Assembly (NCBI RefSeq): GCF_014656415.1
Contig: NZ_BNCJ01000017.1
Coordinates: forward strand, 31,949 to 95,948
Source of the DNA: Seohaeicola zhoushanensis
Lineage (GTDB): Bacteria > Pseudomonadota > Alphaproteobacteria > Rhodobacterales > Rhodobacteraceae
Direction: 5' to 3'
DNA length: 64,000 nt
Notes under the pieces: model-generated
What the model was told of the DNA's origin: nothing
Database searches by the model: none
Seen by the model: only the letters and a program-made list of their open reading frames with translations
Shown: in pieces, positions 51,488 to 60,783 of the stretch
How the letters are laid out: the number at the start of each line of letters is the position of its first letter
How positions within the stretch are numbered: position 1 is the first letter of the stretch
Position numbers and translations under genes: made by a program

Positions 51488-51785
51488 GCGTCACTCCTTC
51501 GCGCCCGGGCGGGGCGCGCGTCGACCGCCAGTTGAGCCGCCGCCCACCCAGGGCGTCAAATATCAAGTCCGGCGAATATCATTCCGCGAACTCATGACCG
51601 CCGCCTTCGGTACCCCGTTTGCAACCATCTGAATTTGCGAGGATTTGCGCGCCGAAATATTCATAACCTCTGGTAATAATTTGGTCGCCATTCGCAATTT
51701 GCCGCCCCCTTCTCAGGCTGGCTAGGTAGGCCCGACAGCAGGGTGAACCCCCCGCCCCCGGAACGCATTGCAGGACCACTCCCCC
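51488..51785. other. Divergent regulatory region
   Basis: Roughly 300 bases between the FAD oxidase and the acyl-CoA ligase operon. AT-rich around 51640-51700. It carries the second TCATAACC site. No gene is apparent. Confidence 0.45.
51661..51684 (+). promoter_or_regulatory. Candidate operator 2 (TCATAACC motif)
   Basis: TCATAACC at 51661-51668 and a loosely symmetric centre (ATAACC-TCT-GGTAAT). Aligned with 46101-46124 it shares 16 of 24 bases, including the final TGG. It begins 125 bases before the acyl-CoA ligase ATG. Confidence 0.4.
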
Positions 51786-53387
51786 ATGACGCCCGTCCCC
51801 CTCACGACCCCGGACCAGACCCCCGCGGAGCGCCGCGCGACCATCGAGGCGGCGCCGATGCCCTCCTCGATCCCGGCGCTGCTCGACGCGGCGGCCGATG
51901 ACTGCCCCGAGGCGGTTCTGTGGGAGTTCTTCGACGATCGCACCGAAGCAACCTATGCCGAGGTCGCACGGGACAGCCGCCGCATGGGCGCGCTGCTGGC
52001 GGCCGAGGGCATCTGGCGCGGCGACCGGGTCGCGGTGATGATCCCGAACCTGCCCGAGATGCCGCTCGCCTGGCTGGGTCTTGCCCGCATCGGCGCGGTG
52101 ATGGTGCCGGTCAATACCCGCTCCTCGGCCCGCGAACTGGCCTATGCCGTCGGGAACTCCGGCGCGCGCCTGTTGCTGATCCACCAGGACCTGGCGGCAA
52201 TCCTCGAGGACGGCGATCTCGACGCGCGGGTGATCATTGTCGGCTCGCCCGACTGGCAGCGCCGCTTCGCCAACGCCCGGGCCGAGGACTGCCCGGCTCC
52301 GGCGCTCGACCCCGACACGCTGGTCAATATTCAATACACATCCGGCACCACCGGCCTGCCCAAGGGCTGCCTGCTGACCCATCGCTACTGGCTCACCACC
52401 GGCATGGTGAACGCCTGGCGCGACGGTCACCGCTTCCGCCGCATCCTCGCCACCACGCCCTTCACCTACATGGACCCGCAGTGGCTGCTGCTGATGGCGA
52501 TCTACCAGCGCGGCACGCTTGTGGTCGGCCGCAAGCAGAGCGCCACGCGCTTCTCCAAATGGCTGTCCGAGCATCGCATCGAATTCTGTCTCTTCCCCGA
52601 GGCCGCCAGCAAGCAGCCGCCCGCGCCGCATGACGCGAAGAACGCGGTCGTGCGGGCCAACATCTACGGCGTCCGCGCCTCGGCCCATGCCGAAATCGAG
52701 GCGCGCTATGGCTTCCGGGCCCGCGAGGCCTTCGGCATGACCGAGATCGGCTCGGGCATGTATGTCCCGCTCGAAGCCGAAGAGATGACCGGCTCGGGCA
52801 CCTGTGGCTTGCCGTCGCCCTTCCGCGAGACGAAGATCGTCGACGAGACCGGGGCCGAGGTCGGCGCGGGCGAGACCGGCGAACTGCTGGTGCGCGGTCC
52901 GGGCATCTTCCTCGGCTATCACCAGAACCCCGAGGCGACGGCGGCATCGCTCCGCGATGGCTGGTTCCACACCGGCGACCTCTTCCGCAAGGACGCCGCC
53001 GGCTTCCACTACATCGTCGGGCGCAAGAAGGACATGATCCGCCGCTCGGGCGAGAACATCGCCTGCCGCGAGGTCGAAGGCGTGCTGCGCGACATGGAGG
53101 AGATCGAGGAAGTTGCCCTCGTGCCGGTCCCCGACGATATGCGCGGCGAAGAGGTCAAGGCCTTCCTGACCCTGCAAGAGGGCCAGCAGCCCGACGAGGC
53201 CCTGGTCGCCCGGATCGTCGCCTATGCCGAGAAGCGGCTCGCCGCCTTCAAGGTGCCCCGCTACTTCGAATTTATCGACGAGATGCCCCGCACCACCTCG
53301 TTCAAGGTCGCCAAGACCGAACTGGCCCGCGCCCGTGTCGACCAGCGCCTCGGCGCCTTCGACCGGGTCGACCGGGTCTGGCGCTGA
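51786..53387 (+). CDS. Acyl-CoA ligase (ANL superfamily, CaiC-like)
   Basis: A 533-residue AMP-forming ligase. The P-loop-like motif YTSGTTGLPKG, the adenylate motif GMTEIGSGM and the hinge GRKKDMIRRSGENI are intact, and the catalytic lysine should be in SFKVAKTELA near the end. It activates a carboxylic acid to its CoA thioester; the nearest relatives by motif are carnitine/crotonobetaine and medium-chain ligases. ATG at 51786 is preferred over the TTG six codons upstream. It leads the ligase-amidohydrolase-amidase operon. Confidence 0.88.
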   Translation: MTPVPLTTPDQTPAERRATIEAAPMPSSIPALLDAAADDCPEAVLWEFFDDRTEATYAEVARDSRRMGALLAAEGIWRGDRVAVMIPNLPEMPLAWLGLARIGAVMVPVNTRSSARELAYAVGNSGARLLLIHQDLAAILEDGDLDARVIIVGSPDWQRRFANARAEDCPAPALDPDTLVNIQYTSGTTGLPKGCLLTHRYWLTTGMVNAWRDGHRFRRILATTPFTYMDPQWLLLMAIYQRGTLVVGRKQSATRFSKWLSEHRIEFCLFPEAASKQPPAPHDAKNAVVRANIYGVRASAHAEIEARYGFRAREAFGMTEIGSGMYVPLEAEEMTGSGTCGLPSPFRETKIVDETGAEVGAGETGELLVRGPGIFLGYHQNPEATAASLRDGWFHTGDLFRKDAAGFHYIVGRKKDMIRRSGENIACREVEGVLRDMEEIEEVALVPVPDDMRGEEVKAFLTLQEGQQPDEALVARIVAYAEKRLAAFKVPRYFEFIDEMPRTTSFKVAKTELARARVDQRLGAFDRVDRVWR

Positions 53388-53398
53388 GGAGACAGCCC

Positions 53399-54247
53399 AT
53401 GATCATCGACTACGGCGCCACCCCGCCCATCCCCGAACTCTCGCTCTCGAACGGCAGCCACCTGGCGAACTATCGCCGCGTCTATGCCGCCTCCGAAACC
53501 GCCGCCGAGCGCGGGCAGATGACGCTGGACGACTGGTTCGCCGCCGCCGACGAGGCGGGCATCGGCCTGACCGTCATCAAGGGCCGCGACGTCGAGACGA
53601 CCTTCGGCGGCCGGGTCACCAACGAGGCCGTGGCCGAGGTGGTGCGCGCGCACCCCGCGCGCTTCATCGGCTTTGCGGGAGTAGACCCTAACAAGGGCAT
53701 GACCGCGCTGCGCGAACTGGAATACGCCGTCACCGAACTCGGCCTCAGGGGGCTGAACCTGCAGTGCTTCGAGCACCGTCTCGCCATCGACGACCGCCGC
53801 ATGTACCCGCTCTACGCCAAGTGCATCGAGCTCGACATTCCGGTGAACATCCACGTCGGCATCAACTTCTCGCTGAACTCCTCGCCCGAATTCGGCCGCC
53901 CGATGATGCTCGACCGGGTGCTCTGCGACTTCCCCGAACTGCGCGTCTGCGCCGCCCCGCCGGGCTGGCCCTGGGTCGAGGAACTGCTCGCCGTCGCCTG
54001 GCGGCACCCGAACCTCTCCATCGGCCTCGTCGCGGCCCGGCCCCGGTTGCTGGCGGTCGAACACTCGGGCTACGGCGCGCTGCTGCAATATGGCCGCACC
54101 ATCCTCAGGGACCGCATGATCGTCGGCACCGCCTGGCCGATGATGCCGATGAAACGGGTGATCGACGAGGTGCGCGCCCTGCCGATCGAGGCCGATATCG
54201 CCGACCGCTGGCTGGGCGGCAACGCCAGGGCATTCCTGCGGTTGTGA
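53399..54247 (+). CDS. Amidohydrolase-fold protein lacking most metal ligands
   Basis: A 282-residue amidohydrolase_2-like TIM barrel. It keeps the family scaffold (GFAGVDPNKG near 91-100; ELDIPVNIHVG with His152; the long helices and GNARAFLRL). However, the N-terminal metal motif, usually DxHxH, reads DYGATPP (4-10). The expected second-site His block reads AAPPGWPW (185-192). The C-terminal Asp block, usually GSDxP, reads GTAWP (243-247). Three of the metal positions are therefore gone, so ordinary hydrolysis is unlikely. It may be a binding or regulatory pseudoenzyme, or use another mechanism. Eleven bases separate it from the ligase. Confidence 0.75.
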   Translation: MIIDYGATPPIPELSLSNGSHLANYRRVYAASETAAERGQMTLDDWFAAADEAGIGLTVIKGRDVETTFGGRVTNEAVAEVVRAHPARFIGFAGVDPNKGMTALRELEYAVTELGLRGLNLQCFEHRLAIDDRRMYPLYAKCIELDIPVNIHVGINFSLNSSPEFGRPMMLDRVLCDFPELRVCAAPPGWPWVEELLAVAWRHPNLSIGLVAARPRLLAVEHSGYGALLQYGRTILRDRMIVGTAWPMMPMKRVIDEVRALPIEADIADRWLGGNARAFLRL

Positions 54248-54305
54248 GCATCCGCCCGAAGGCGCTACCACCGCCCGGAGGGGACATGGAGAGGAGAACC
54301 GAGAC

Positions 54306-55736
54306 GTGAGTGATGACGACCTTTGCCGCCTGTCGGCGACCGAGCTGCTGCCGCGCCTGCGCAGCGGCGCGCTGACCTCCGCCCGCCTGATGCGCGCGGT
54401 GCTCGACCGCATCGACCGGCTCGACACCGCGACCAACGGCATCACCCATCTCGACCCCGAGGCCGCCATGGCCGGGGCCGAGGCGCTGGACGCACTCCTC
54501 GCCAAAGGCGAGGCGCCGGGTGCGCTGCACGGCATCCCGGTCACCGTCAAGGACCTGCTCCGCGTCCGCGGCCTGCCGATGGAGATGGCCTCCTACGCCT
54601 TCGAGGGCCAGGTCGCCGAGGACGACGCCGAAGGCATCGCGCGCCTGCGTCGCGCTGGCGCGTTGCCCTTCGCCAAATCCGCCACGCCCGAGTTCGGCCA
54701 CAAGGTGCTGACCGACAGCCCGATCGCCGGCATCAGCCGCAACCCCTGGGACACCAGTCACAGCTGCGGCGGCTCCTCCGGCGGCGCGGGCATCGCCGCG
54801 GCGATGGGTTTCGGCCCGATCCACATCACCTCCGACGGCGCCGGTTCCGGTCGCATCCCCGCCTCGGCCTGCGGCGTCGCCGGCCTGAAACCGACCTGGA
54901 GCGCCATCCCCCACGAGACCACCTCCGACGTCTTCGGCTCGCTCACCGTCATCGGCGTCATGGCCCGCACGGTTCCCGACCTGGTTCTCGGCTTCAACGC
55001 CATGAAGGGCCCCGACCGGCGCGACCCGATGTCCTTCGGTTCCGCGACGCCTCCCGTCGCGCTGCCGGCCGACCCCGTCGCCGCCCTGCGTGGCCTGCGC
55101 TTCCGCCTGGTGATGCGCACTGTCAACGACTGGGTCGACCCCGAGGTCGAAGCCGCCGTGCTGGATGCCGTCGCCCGGCTGACCGACGCCGGCGCGGTCA
55201 ACGTTGGCCAGATCGACGACCCGGTCCACGACATCGGCAACGCCCTGATCGTCATGCGCGCCTATCAATACGCCCGCTTCGGCCACCTCATGGGCGAGTT
55301 CGCCGACCGCATGGATCGCACCGCGCGCCTCTCGCTCACCCCCGGCCCGCAGCACACCTACGACGCGCTTGCCAATGCCCAGCGTGCCCGGACCGAGATC
55401 TTCCGCGAGGTCGAGCGCCAGTTCGACGGCGCCGACATCTACATCACGCCGACCATCGCCGCCCCCTCGCTGCCCGCCGACCAGGCCCAGGATGGCCCGC
55501 TGGTGACCGACGGCATCGACCGCGGCCCGCTGCGCGAGGCCTGGTATCCCTACACCATCCCGCAGAACGCCAGTGGCCATCCGGCGATGTCGGTGCCGGT
55601 CGGCATGTCCTCGGGCGGGATTCCCATCGGGATGCAGATCGTCGGCCCCTGGCACAGCGAACAGCGCCTGCTTGCCGTCGCCGCCGCCGTCGAGGCGCTG
55701 ATGCCCTGGGCGCATCGCTGGCCGCCCGCCGCCTGA
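54306..55736 (+). CDS. Amidase (amidase-signature family)
   Basis: A 476-residue amidase with the Ser-cisSer-Lys triad: Lys82 in GIPVTVKDLL, Ser157/158 in GGSSGG, and the nucleophile Ser181 in GAGSGRIPA. The usual GGSIRxP loop is GAGSGRIP, a mild substitution. It hydrolyses an amide and probably supplies the carboxylate for the ligase in this operon (inference). The start is GTG at 54306, after a purine-rich GGAGAGGAGAA. Confidence 0.86.
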   Translation: MSDDDLCRLSATELLPRLRSGALTSARLMRAVLDRIDRLDTATNGITHLDPEAAMAGAEALDALLAKGEAPGALHGIPVTVKDLLRVRGLPMEMASYAFEGQVAEDDAEGIARLRRAGALPFAKSATPEFGHKVLTDSPIAGISRNPWDTSHSCGGSSGGAGIAAAMGFGPIHITSDGAGSGRIPASACGVAGLKPTWSAIPHETTSDVFGSLTVIGVMARTVPDLVLGFNAMKGPDRRDPMSFGSATPPVALPADPVAALRGLRFRLVMRTVNDWVDPEVEAAVLDAVARLTDAGAVNVGQIDDPVHDIGNALIVMRAYQYARFGHLMGEFADRMDRTARLSLTPGPQHTYDALANAQRARTEIFREVERQFDGADIYITPTIAAPSLPADQAQDGPLVTDGIDRGPLREAWYPYTIPQNASGHPAMSVPVGMSSGGIPIGMQIVGPWHSEQRLLAVAAAVEALMPWAHRWPPAA

Positions 55737-55805
55737 CGCCGCGCCGGGGGGCTGTTGCGCCCCGGCCCGATGCCGCTAGGGTTCGCGCCGAGGGAGACCC
55801 GCCGA

Positions 55806-56771
55806 ATGCGCATCACACACCGCCAGCTCGAAGCCTTCATCCAGTTCATGGAAACCGGCACCGTCACCGCAGCCGCCGACCGGATGCTGGTGACCCAGCC
55901 CGCCATGAGCAAGATGCTGGCGGGCCTGGAAATCGACCTGAACCTGGCCCTGTTCCAGCGGGAGAAGCGCCGGCTCATTCCCACCGACAAGGCGCGCCTG
56001 CTCTACAAGGAGGTGCGCCGCCTGTTCGCCTCGCTCGCCGATGTCGAACGCTTCGCCGACGACCTGCGCAGTTTCCGCACCGGCGAGCTGCGCATCATCA
56101 CCGGTTCCACCCTCGGCCTGACGCTGGCCGCCGACGCCCTCGCCGAGTTCTGCAAGGAGAACCCCGAGGTCGACGTGCTGATGGACATGTCCTCCAACGT
56201 CGGCCCCGACATGCTCGCCACCAATGTCGACATCGGCTTCTCGGTCACCCAGTTCCAGCACCCGGCGCTGAAGATCGAGCCGCTGTTCCACGTCAGCTCG
56301 GTCTGCGTCGTGCACCGCGACCATCCGCTCGCCGGCCGCGAACGGCTGGGGCCAAGGGATCTCGAGGGCGAGGAATTCATCTCCTTCACCCGCGACACCC
56401 GGATGCGCCATATCACAGACGGGGTCTTCGAACAGCACCGCGTCGCCCGGAAGATGCGGATCGAGGTCTTTGCCTCGGCCGAGGCGAATGCGCTGGTCTC
56501 GCGCGGGGTAGGGGTGGCCATCGTCGAGCCGCTGGGCGTGCGGCAGAACTTCTGGCCCGACGTGGTGGCGATCCCCTTCGATCCACCCATCGAGTTCACC
56601 TTCTCGGCCTTCCGCCCGCGCGACCGCATCGCCTCGCCGCTTGCGAACCGGTTCATGGAGATGCTCCGCCTGCACATCCGGCGGATGGACGAGGGCGCGA
56701 GCCATCGGCCCGAATGGATGGAGATGCGCCTTCCGGGCCGCGCCCGCCCGAACGATCCGGACGAGGCCTAG
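55806..56771 (+). CDS. LysR-family transcriptional regulator
   Basis: A 321-residue LysR regulator. Residues about 1-60 are the winged helix-turn-helix (ITHRQLEAFIQFMETGTVTA, then AADRMLVTQPAMSKML). A linker helix and an effector domain (about 90-300) follow. ATG at 55806 has GGGAG upstream. Its position at the end of the catabolic region makes it the natural candidate regulator for the TCATAACC sites, but that is untested. Confidence 0.9.
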   Translation: MRITHRQLEAFIQFMETGTVTAAADRMLVTQPAMSKMLAGLEIDLNLALFQREKRRLIPTDKARLLYKEVRRLFASLADVERFADDLRSFRTGELRIITGSTLGLTLAADALAEFCKENPEVDVLMDMSSNVGPDMLATNVDIGFSVTQFQHPALKIEPLFHVSSVCVVHRDHPLAGRERLGPRDLEGEEFISFTRDTRMRHITDGVFEQHRVARKMRIEVFASAEANALVSRGVGVAIVEPLGVRQNFWPDVVAIPFDPPIEFTFSAFRPRDRIASPLANRFMEMLRLHIRRMDEGASHRPEWMEMRLPGRARPNDPDEA

Positions 56772-57169
56772 CCCTTGCTCAGCCGGTCCGCCTTCTTGCG
56801 CACCAGCACCGTGCGCAGGTCGTGCATCGCCATCAGCAGCGCGTCCGTCACCTCCTCCAGCTGGTCGTCGCTGGCCTTGGACTGCGCCCATTGCGTGGTG
56901 AGGTTCAGGTGATCCACCGCGCGGTGGATGTCGTCGATCTCGCGCCGCGCAAGCAGTTCGGCGCGGCGGTCCATCCAGGCGCGGATTTCGGCCATGTCCG
57001 CCTCGGAGAGGCTGCGCTCGCCATGCGCCTTCACCTCGCCGTTCTTCATGTTGACGACGGCGATCTGGTCCATCTCGATCCGCCGCTGGCGGTTCTCGGT
57101 GTCGATGCGGAACACCGCCGCGCCGTTCTCGCGCACGCGGAAGTAATACTCTGGCAGTTCTGTCGACAT
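56768..57169 (-). CDS. Hypothetical protein with charged helical C-terminus
   Basis: A 133-residue cytoplasmic protein of unknown function. The N-terminal half is beta-rich (PEYYFRVRENGAAVFRIDT), the C-terminal half (about 50-133) is a charged helical region. Its stop overlaps that of the LysR gene by three bases (convergent). I recognise no domain. Its even composition and good start support a real gene. Confidence 0.55.
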   Translation of the reverse strand: MSTELPEYYFRVRENGAAVFRIDTENRQRRIEMDQIAVVNMKNGEVKAHGERSLSEADMAEIRAWMDRRAELLARREIDDIHRAVDHLNLTTQWAQSKASDDQLEEVTDALLMAMHDLRTVLVRKKADRLSKG

Positions 57170-57446
57170 GCGCCCCCGGACGTCCCCTCTGCGGTCAGGC
57201 GACACTAGCAGCCCCTCGGCGGCTGTCCATAGGCCGGCCCCGCGCCATCGGTGATCCGCTTCACTGACAGCCGAGTCGCGCCGTGGCAGTCTGATCCTGT
57301 CGGAGCATCGCCCGCCACGGATCAGACCGCAGGGCAGGGGACGCTCCTCGGGGCAGATCGTCCCGGCACGTCGAAGGCCCCGCGCGGCGCTTTCCCGACC
57401 GCGCACCCAGGGGTGAACGGAAAGCAACCGAGAAAGGTGAGAGGTC
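57170..57446. other. Intergenic region between divergent small genes
   Basis: About 280 bases with no convincing gene. It has a purine-rich GAAAGGTGAGAGG stretch before the downstream ATG. Short GC-rich dyads are present but none is terminator-like. Confidence 0.35.
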
Positions 57447-57761
57447 ATGGACAACTTCATTCTTCGGGCTTTGGGACTGTTCGCCGCCATTGCCCTTCCC
57501 GCGGCATCCGCCAGCGCCCAGCAGGCCCGCAACTGCGGCCCCCGCGCGGCGGTGGTCGAGACGCTGGGCGAGAAATACGGGGAAAGCCGGCAAGGCATCG
57601 GTCTCGACGACCGCGGCGCCATGCTCGAGATCTTCGCCTCGGCCGAATCCGGCAGCTGGACGATCACGCTTACCGCGCCGAACGGCCAGACCTGCCTGAT
57701 CGCTTCGGGCCAGTCCTTCGAGAAGCTGGCCGAGATGCAGCCCACAGGCAACGGCGCCTGA
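57447..57761 (+). CDS. Small exported hypothetical protein
   Basis: A 104-residue protein with a signal peptide ending at ASA-QQ. The mature part has two cysteines (NCGPR and QTCLIA), which may form a disulfide, and a single small beta-rich domain. No family recognised. It is followed by a hairpin and faces the aminotransferase. Confidence 0.65.
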   Translation: MDNFILRALGLFAAIALPAASASAQQARNCGPRAAVVETLGEKYGESRQGIGLDDRGAMLEIFASAESGSWTITLTAPNGQTCLIASGQSFEKLAEMQPTGNGA

Positions 57762-57777
57762 GCCCTTCGGCTCAGGC
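57756..57777. terminator. Hairpin between convergent genes
   Basis: GCCTGAGCC and GGCTCAGGC form a perfect 9-base stem with a CTTC loop (overlaps the end of the small exported gene). No T-run follows. Confidence 0.45.
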
Positions 57778-57797
57778 CCCTGGTATCGCCTTCCGGC

Positions 57798-59033
<1,236 letters not shown>

Positions 59034-59092
59034 TCATAGGGTGGCCCCCGAGGACGTTCAAGCGACATCACCCGAGCCCCAAGGAGGACACC

Positions 59093-59494
59093 ATGCCCGA
59101 CGAGACAGGCGACTGGTTCGCCGAAGACGTCGCCACCTTCGGCGACCGCATTTCCGGCGCGCGCGAGGCCGCCGGCATGACCCAGGCCGAACTCGCCCGC
59201 CGGCTCGGCGTGAACAAGACCACGCTCGCCGCCTGGGAGGACGACCGCTCCGACCCGCGCGCCAATCGCCTGGCGATGCTGGCGGGGATGCTCAACGTCT
59301 CGGTCAGCTGGCTGCTGACCGGCAAGGGCGACGGCGTGCCGGCGCCCGGCGACCGCCCCTCGCCCGACCGCGAGGCGCGCGAGGTGATAACCGAACTGCG
59401 GGGCCTGCGCGAGGCGATGCGCGCAACCGCGGAACGCGCCGACAAGCTCGAGGCGCGCCTGGACAAGCTGCTGGAGGCACAGGACAATTGGTAA
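59093..59494 (+). CDS. XRE-family transcriptional regulator with coiled-coil tail
   Basis: A 133-residue regulator. Residues about 17-75 are an XRE helix-turn-helix (GMTQAELARRLGVNKTTLAA). A Pro-rich linker and a heptad-like tail (about 100-130) follow, probably for dimerisation. GGAGG precedes the ATG. Its last codons overlap the start of sdhE by seven bases. Confidence 0.82.
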   Translation: MPDETGDWFAEDVATFGDRISGAREAAGMTQAELARRLGVNKTTLAAWEDDRSDPRANRLAMLAGMLNVSVSWLLTGKGDGVPAPGDRPSPDREAREVITELRGLREAMRATAERADKLEARLDKLLEAQDNW

Positions 59495-59754
59495 CCGAAA
59501 CCCGTGAGCATCGCATCAAGCGGCTCCGTATGCGCGCCATGCGGCGCGGTATCCGCGAGATGGACCTGATCCTGTCGGCCTGGGCCGACATCCATCTCGA
59601 CGCGCTGCCCGAAGACCGTCTCGACCTGTTCGACGCGCTGCTCTCCGAGAACGACCAGGACCTCTATGCCTGGGTCACCGGCCGTGACCCCGCGCCGGAA
59701 CGCTTTGCCGCCATGGTCGACGACGTGGCCCAGATCTTCCAGAAACAGGGCTAG
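59488..59754 (+). CDS. sdhE: FAD assembly factor SdhE
   Basis: An 88-residue succinate dehydrogenase flavinylation factor. It has the RGxxE motif as RRGIREMDLIL, and the C-terminal acidic blocks DLYAWVTGR. The start is a TTG at 59488 inside the end of the XRE gene, after GGAGG and AGGA. The co-directional overlap suggests coupled translation. The length and motif are typical for the family. Confidence 0.9.
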   Translation: MVTETREHRIKRLRMRAMRRGIREMDLILSAWADIHLDALPEDRLDLFDALLSENDQDLYAWVTGRDPAPERFAAMVDDVAQIFQKQG

Positions 59755-59822
59755 GACGGCTTAACCGAAAATTCGGTATTTCCGGTCATGCTCCGCTCGG
59801 GCAGTCAATGTCGGGGTAACGG

Positions 59823-60080
59823 ATGAACATCGGAACGTACCTGGGCGATGCGCCGGCCAAGGGCTTCATGTCCGGCTATCTCGAGGCGCTGTCGCTGGTC
59901 GAACGCCTGCATCGCCTCCTGCTCGACGTCATCAAGGACGAGTTCGAGCGGGTTGGCATGCTGGACATCAACGCCGTGCAGGCGCTGCTGCTGTTCAACA
60001 TCGGCGATAACGAGGTGACGGCGGGCGAACTTAAGACGCGCGGCTACTACCAGGGCAGCAACGTCAGCTACAACCTCAAG
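59823..60080 (+). pseudogene. Truncated MarR-type (LdtR-like) regulator, 5' part
   Basis: The first 86 codons match the conserved N-terminal part of the rhodobacterial LdtR-like MarR regulator: GFMSGYLEALSLVERLHRLL, then LDINAVQALLLFNIGDNE and GYYQGSNVSYNLK. The family then continues through the recognition helix and dimer region for another 80 or so residues. Here the reading changes at codon 87 (RFVKDTDMGV...) into unrelated sequence and runs to a stop at 60299. The break at 60080/60081 coincides with a drop in GC and is best explained by insertion of an accessory element. The truncated protein would lack part of its DNA-binding wing. Confidence 0.8.
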
Positions 60081-60404
60081 AGGTTTGTGAAAGATACGGA
60101 TATGGGGGTGGGTATCGAGGCCGATGGCGACTGGGCCACCCCCGATGGGGGGAAGAGGCGGCAGGCACTCATACGTATATGCACTCAGATTTTTCACCCA
60201 AAAGTTCGACCGGCTTACTCGAGCACACTCAGAGCACACTCCGAGACCCCCTACGTTCCCCCCGGTCCCCCTACATCGCCGAGGAGCAAGCGGAGTTGAA
60301 CTCGCTGCCTACTTCGGGTCCTCTCGAGGTCGGCGGCGTCCGCCACCCTTGCAGCCTCGGTGGGCTCCGGGTGCGGCGCCCATCCCAACTGGAAGGTGGC
60401 AACC
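60081..60404. other. Left boundary of an accessory island, no gene
   Basis: About 320 bases between the truncated regulator and the first island gene. It contains a 10-base direct repeat GAGCACACTC at 60221-60230 and 60232-60241, two copies of CCCCCTAC, and a GGGTGGG/CCACCC dyad at 60104-60143. Three overlapping short open frames exist, none protein-like. Confidence 0.5.
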
Positions 60405-60767
60405 TTGAAGCTGAAAGAGATCGGCCCCGAGGCCAGCGACGAACCCGACCGCGACACCCTGCGTTGGATGGTTTTGGACTATCGCCAATTCGTGGGGACG
60501 AAGGCGGCGTTTAACCTTGAGCATGTATGGTGGCCAGGCGAGTTCGAGACGAAGGACGAGGAGCGCGACTTCTACTTTAACGACTTCGCGGTACCTGATC
60601 CCTACGAGGAGGTCTTGCAGCGGAACGACGAGACCGTTGACCGGCTCGCGGGTGCGCTCGTGGAGGTCCAAGATCTCCGGTCCTCGCGAAACACTTGGCG
60701 GGTGCTCGCGGTGGCCGCTGCTGTGCCTTACCTTGTGCTCTGGTATCTCTGGAGGACCGCCGGGTGA
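60405..60767 (+). CDS. Tail-anchored hypothetical protein
   Basis: A 120-residue protein. The first 85 residues are soluble and acidic (TLRWMVLDYRQFVG, then EFETKDEERDFYF); about 70-95 could be a coiled coil, and the end is a single C-terminal membrane helix (WRVLAVAAAVPYLVLWYLW) with very little after it. The start is ambiguous: TTG at 60405 has GGAAGG eight bases before it; GTG at 60396 and 60360 are in frame. No family recognised. It converges on the TcmP gene, with about 16 bases between stops. Confidence 0.55.
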   Translation: MKLKEIGPEASDEPDRDTLRWMVLDYRQFVGTKAAFNLEHVWWPGEFETKDEERDFYFNDFAVPDPYEEVLQRNDETVDRLAGALVEVQDLRSSRNTWRVLAVAAAVPYLVLWYLWRTAG

Positions 60768-60783
60768 GGTCGCCCCAGTTGCC

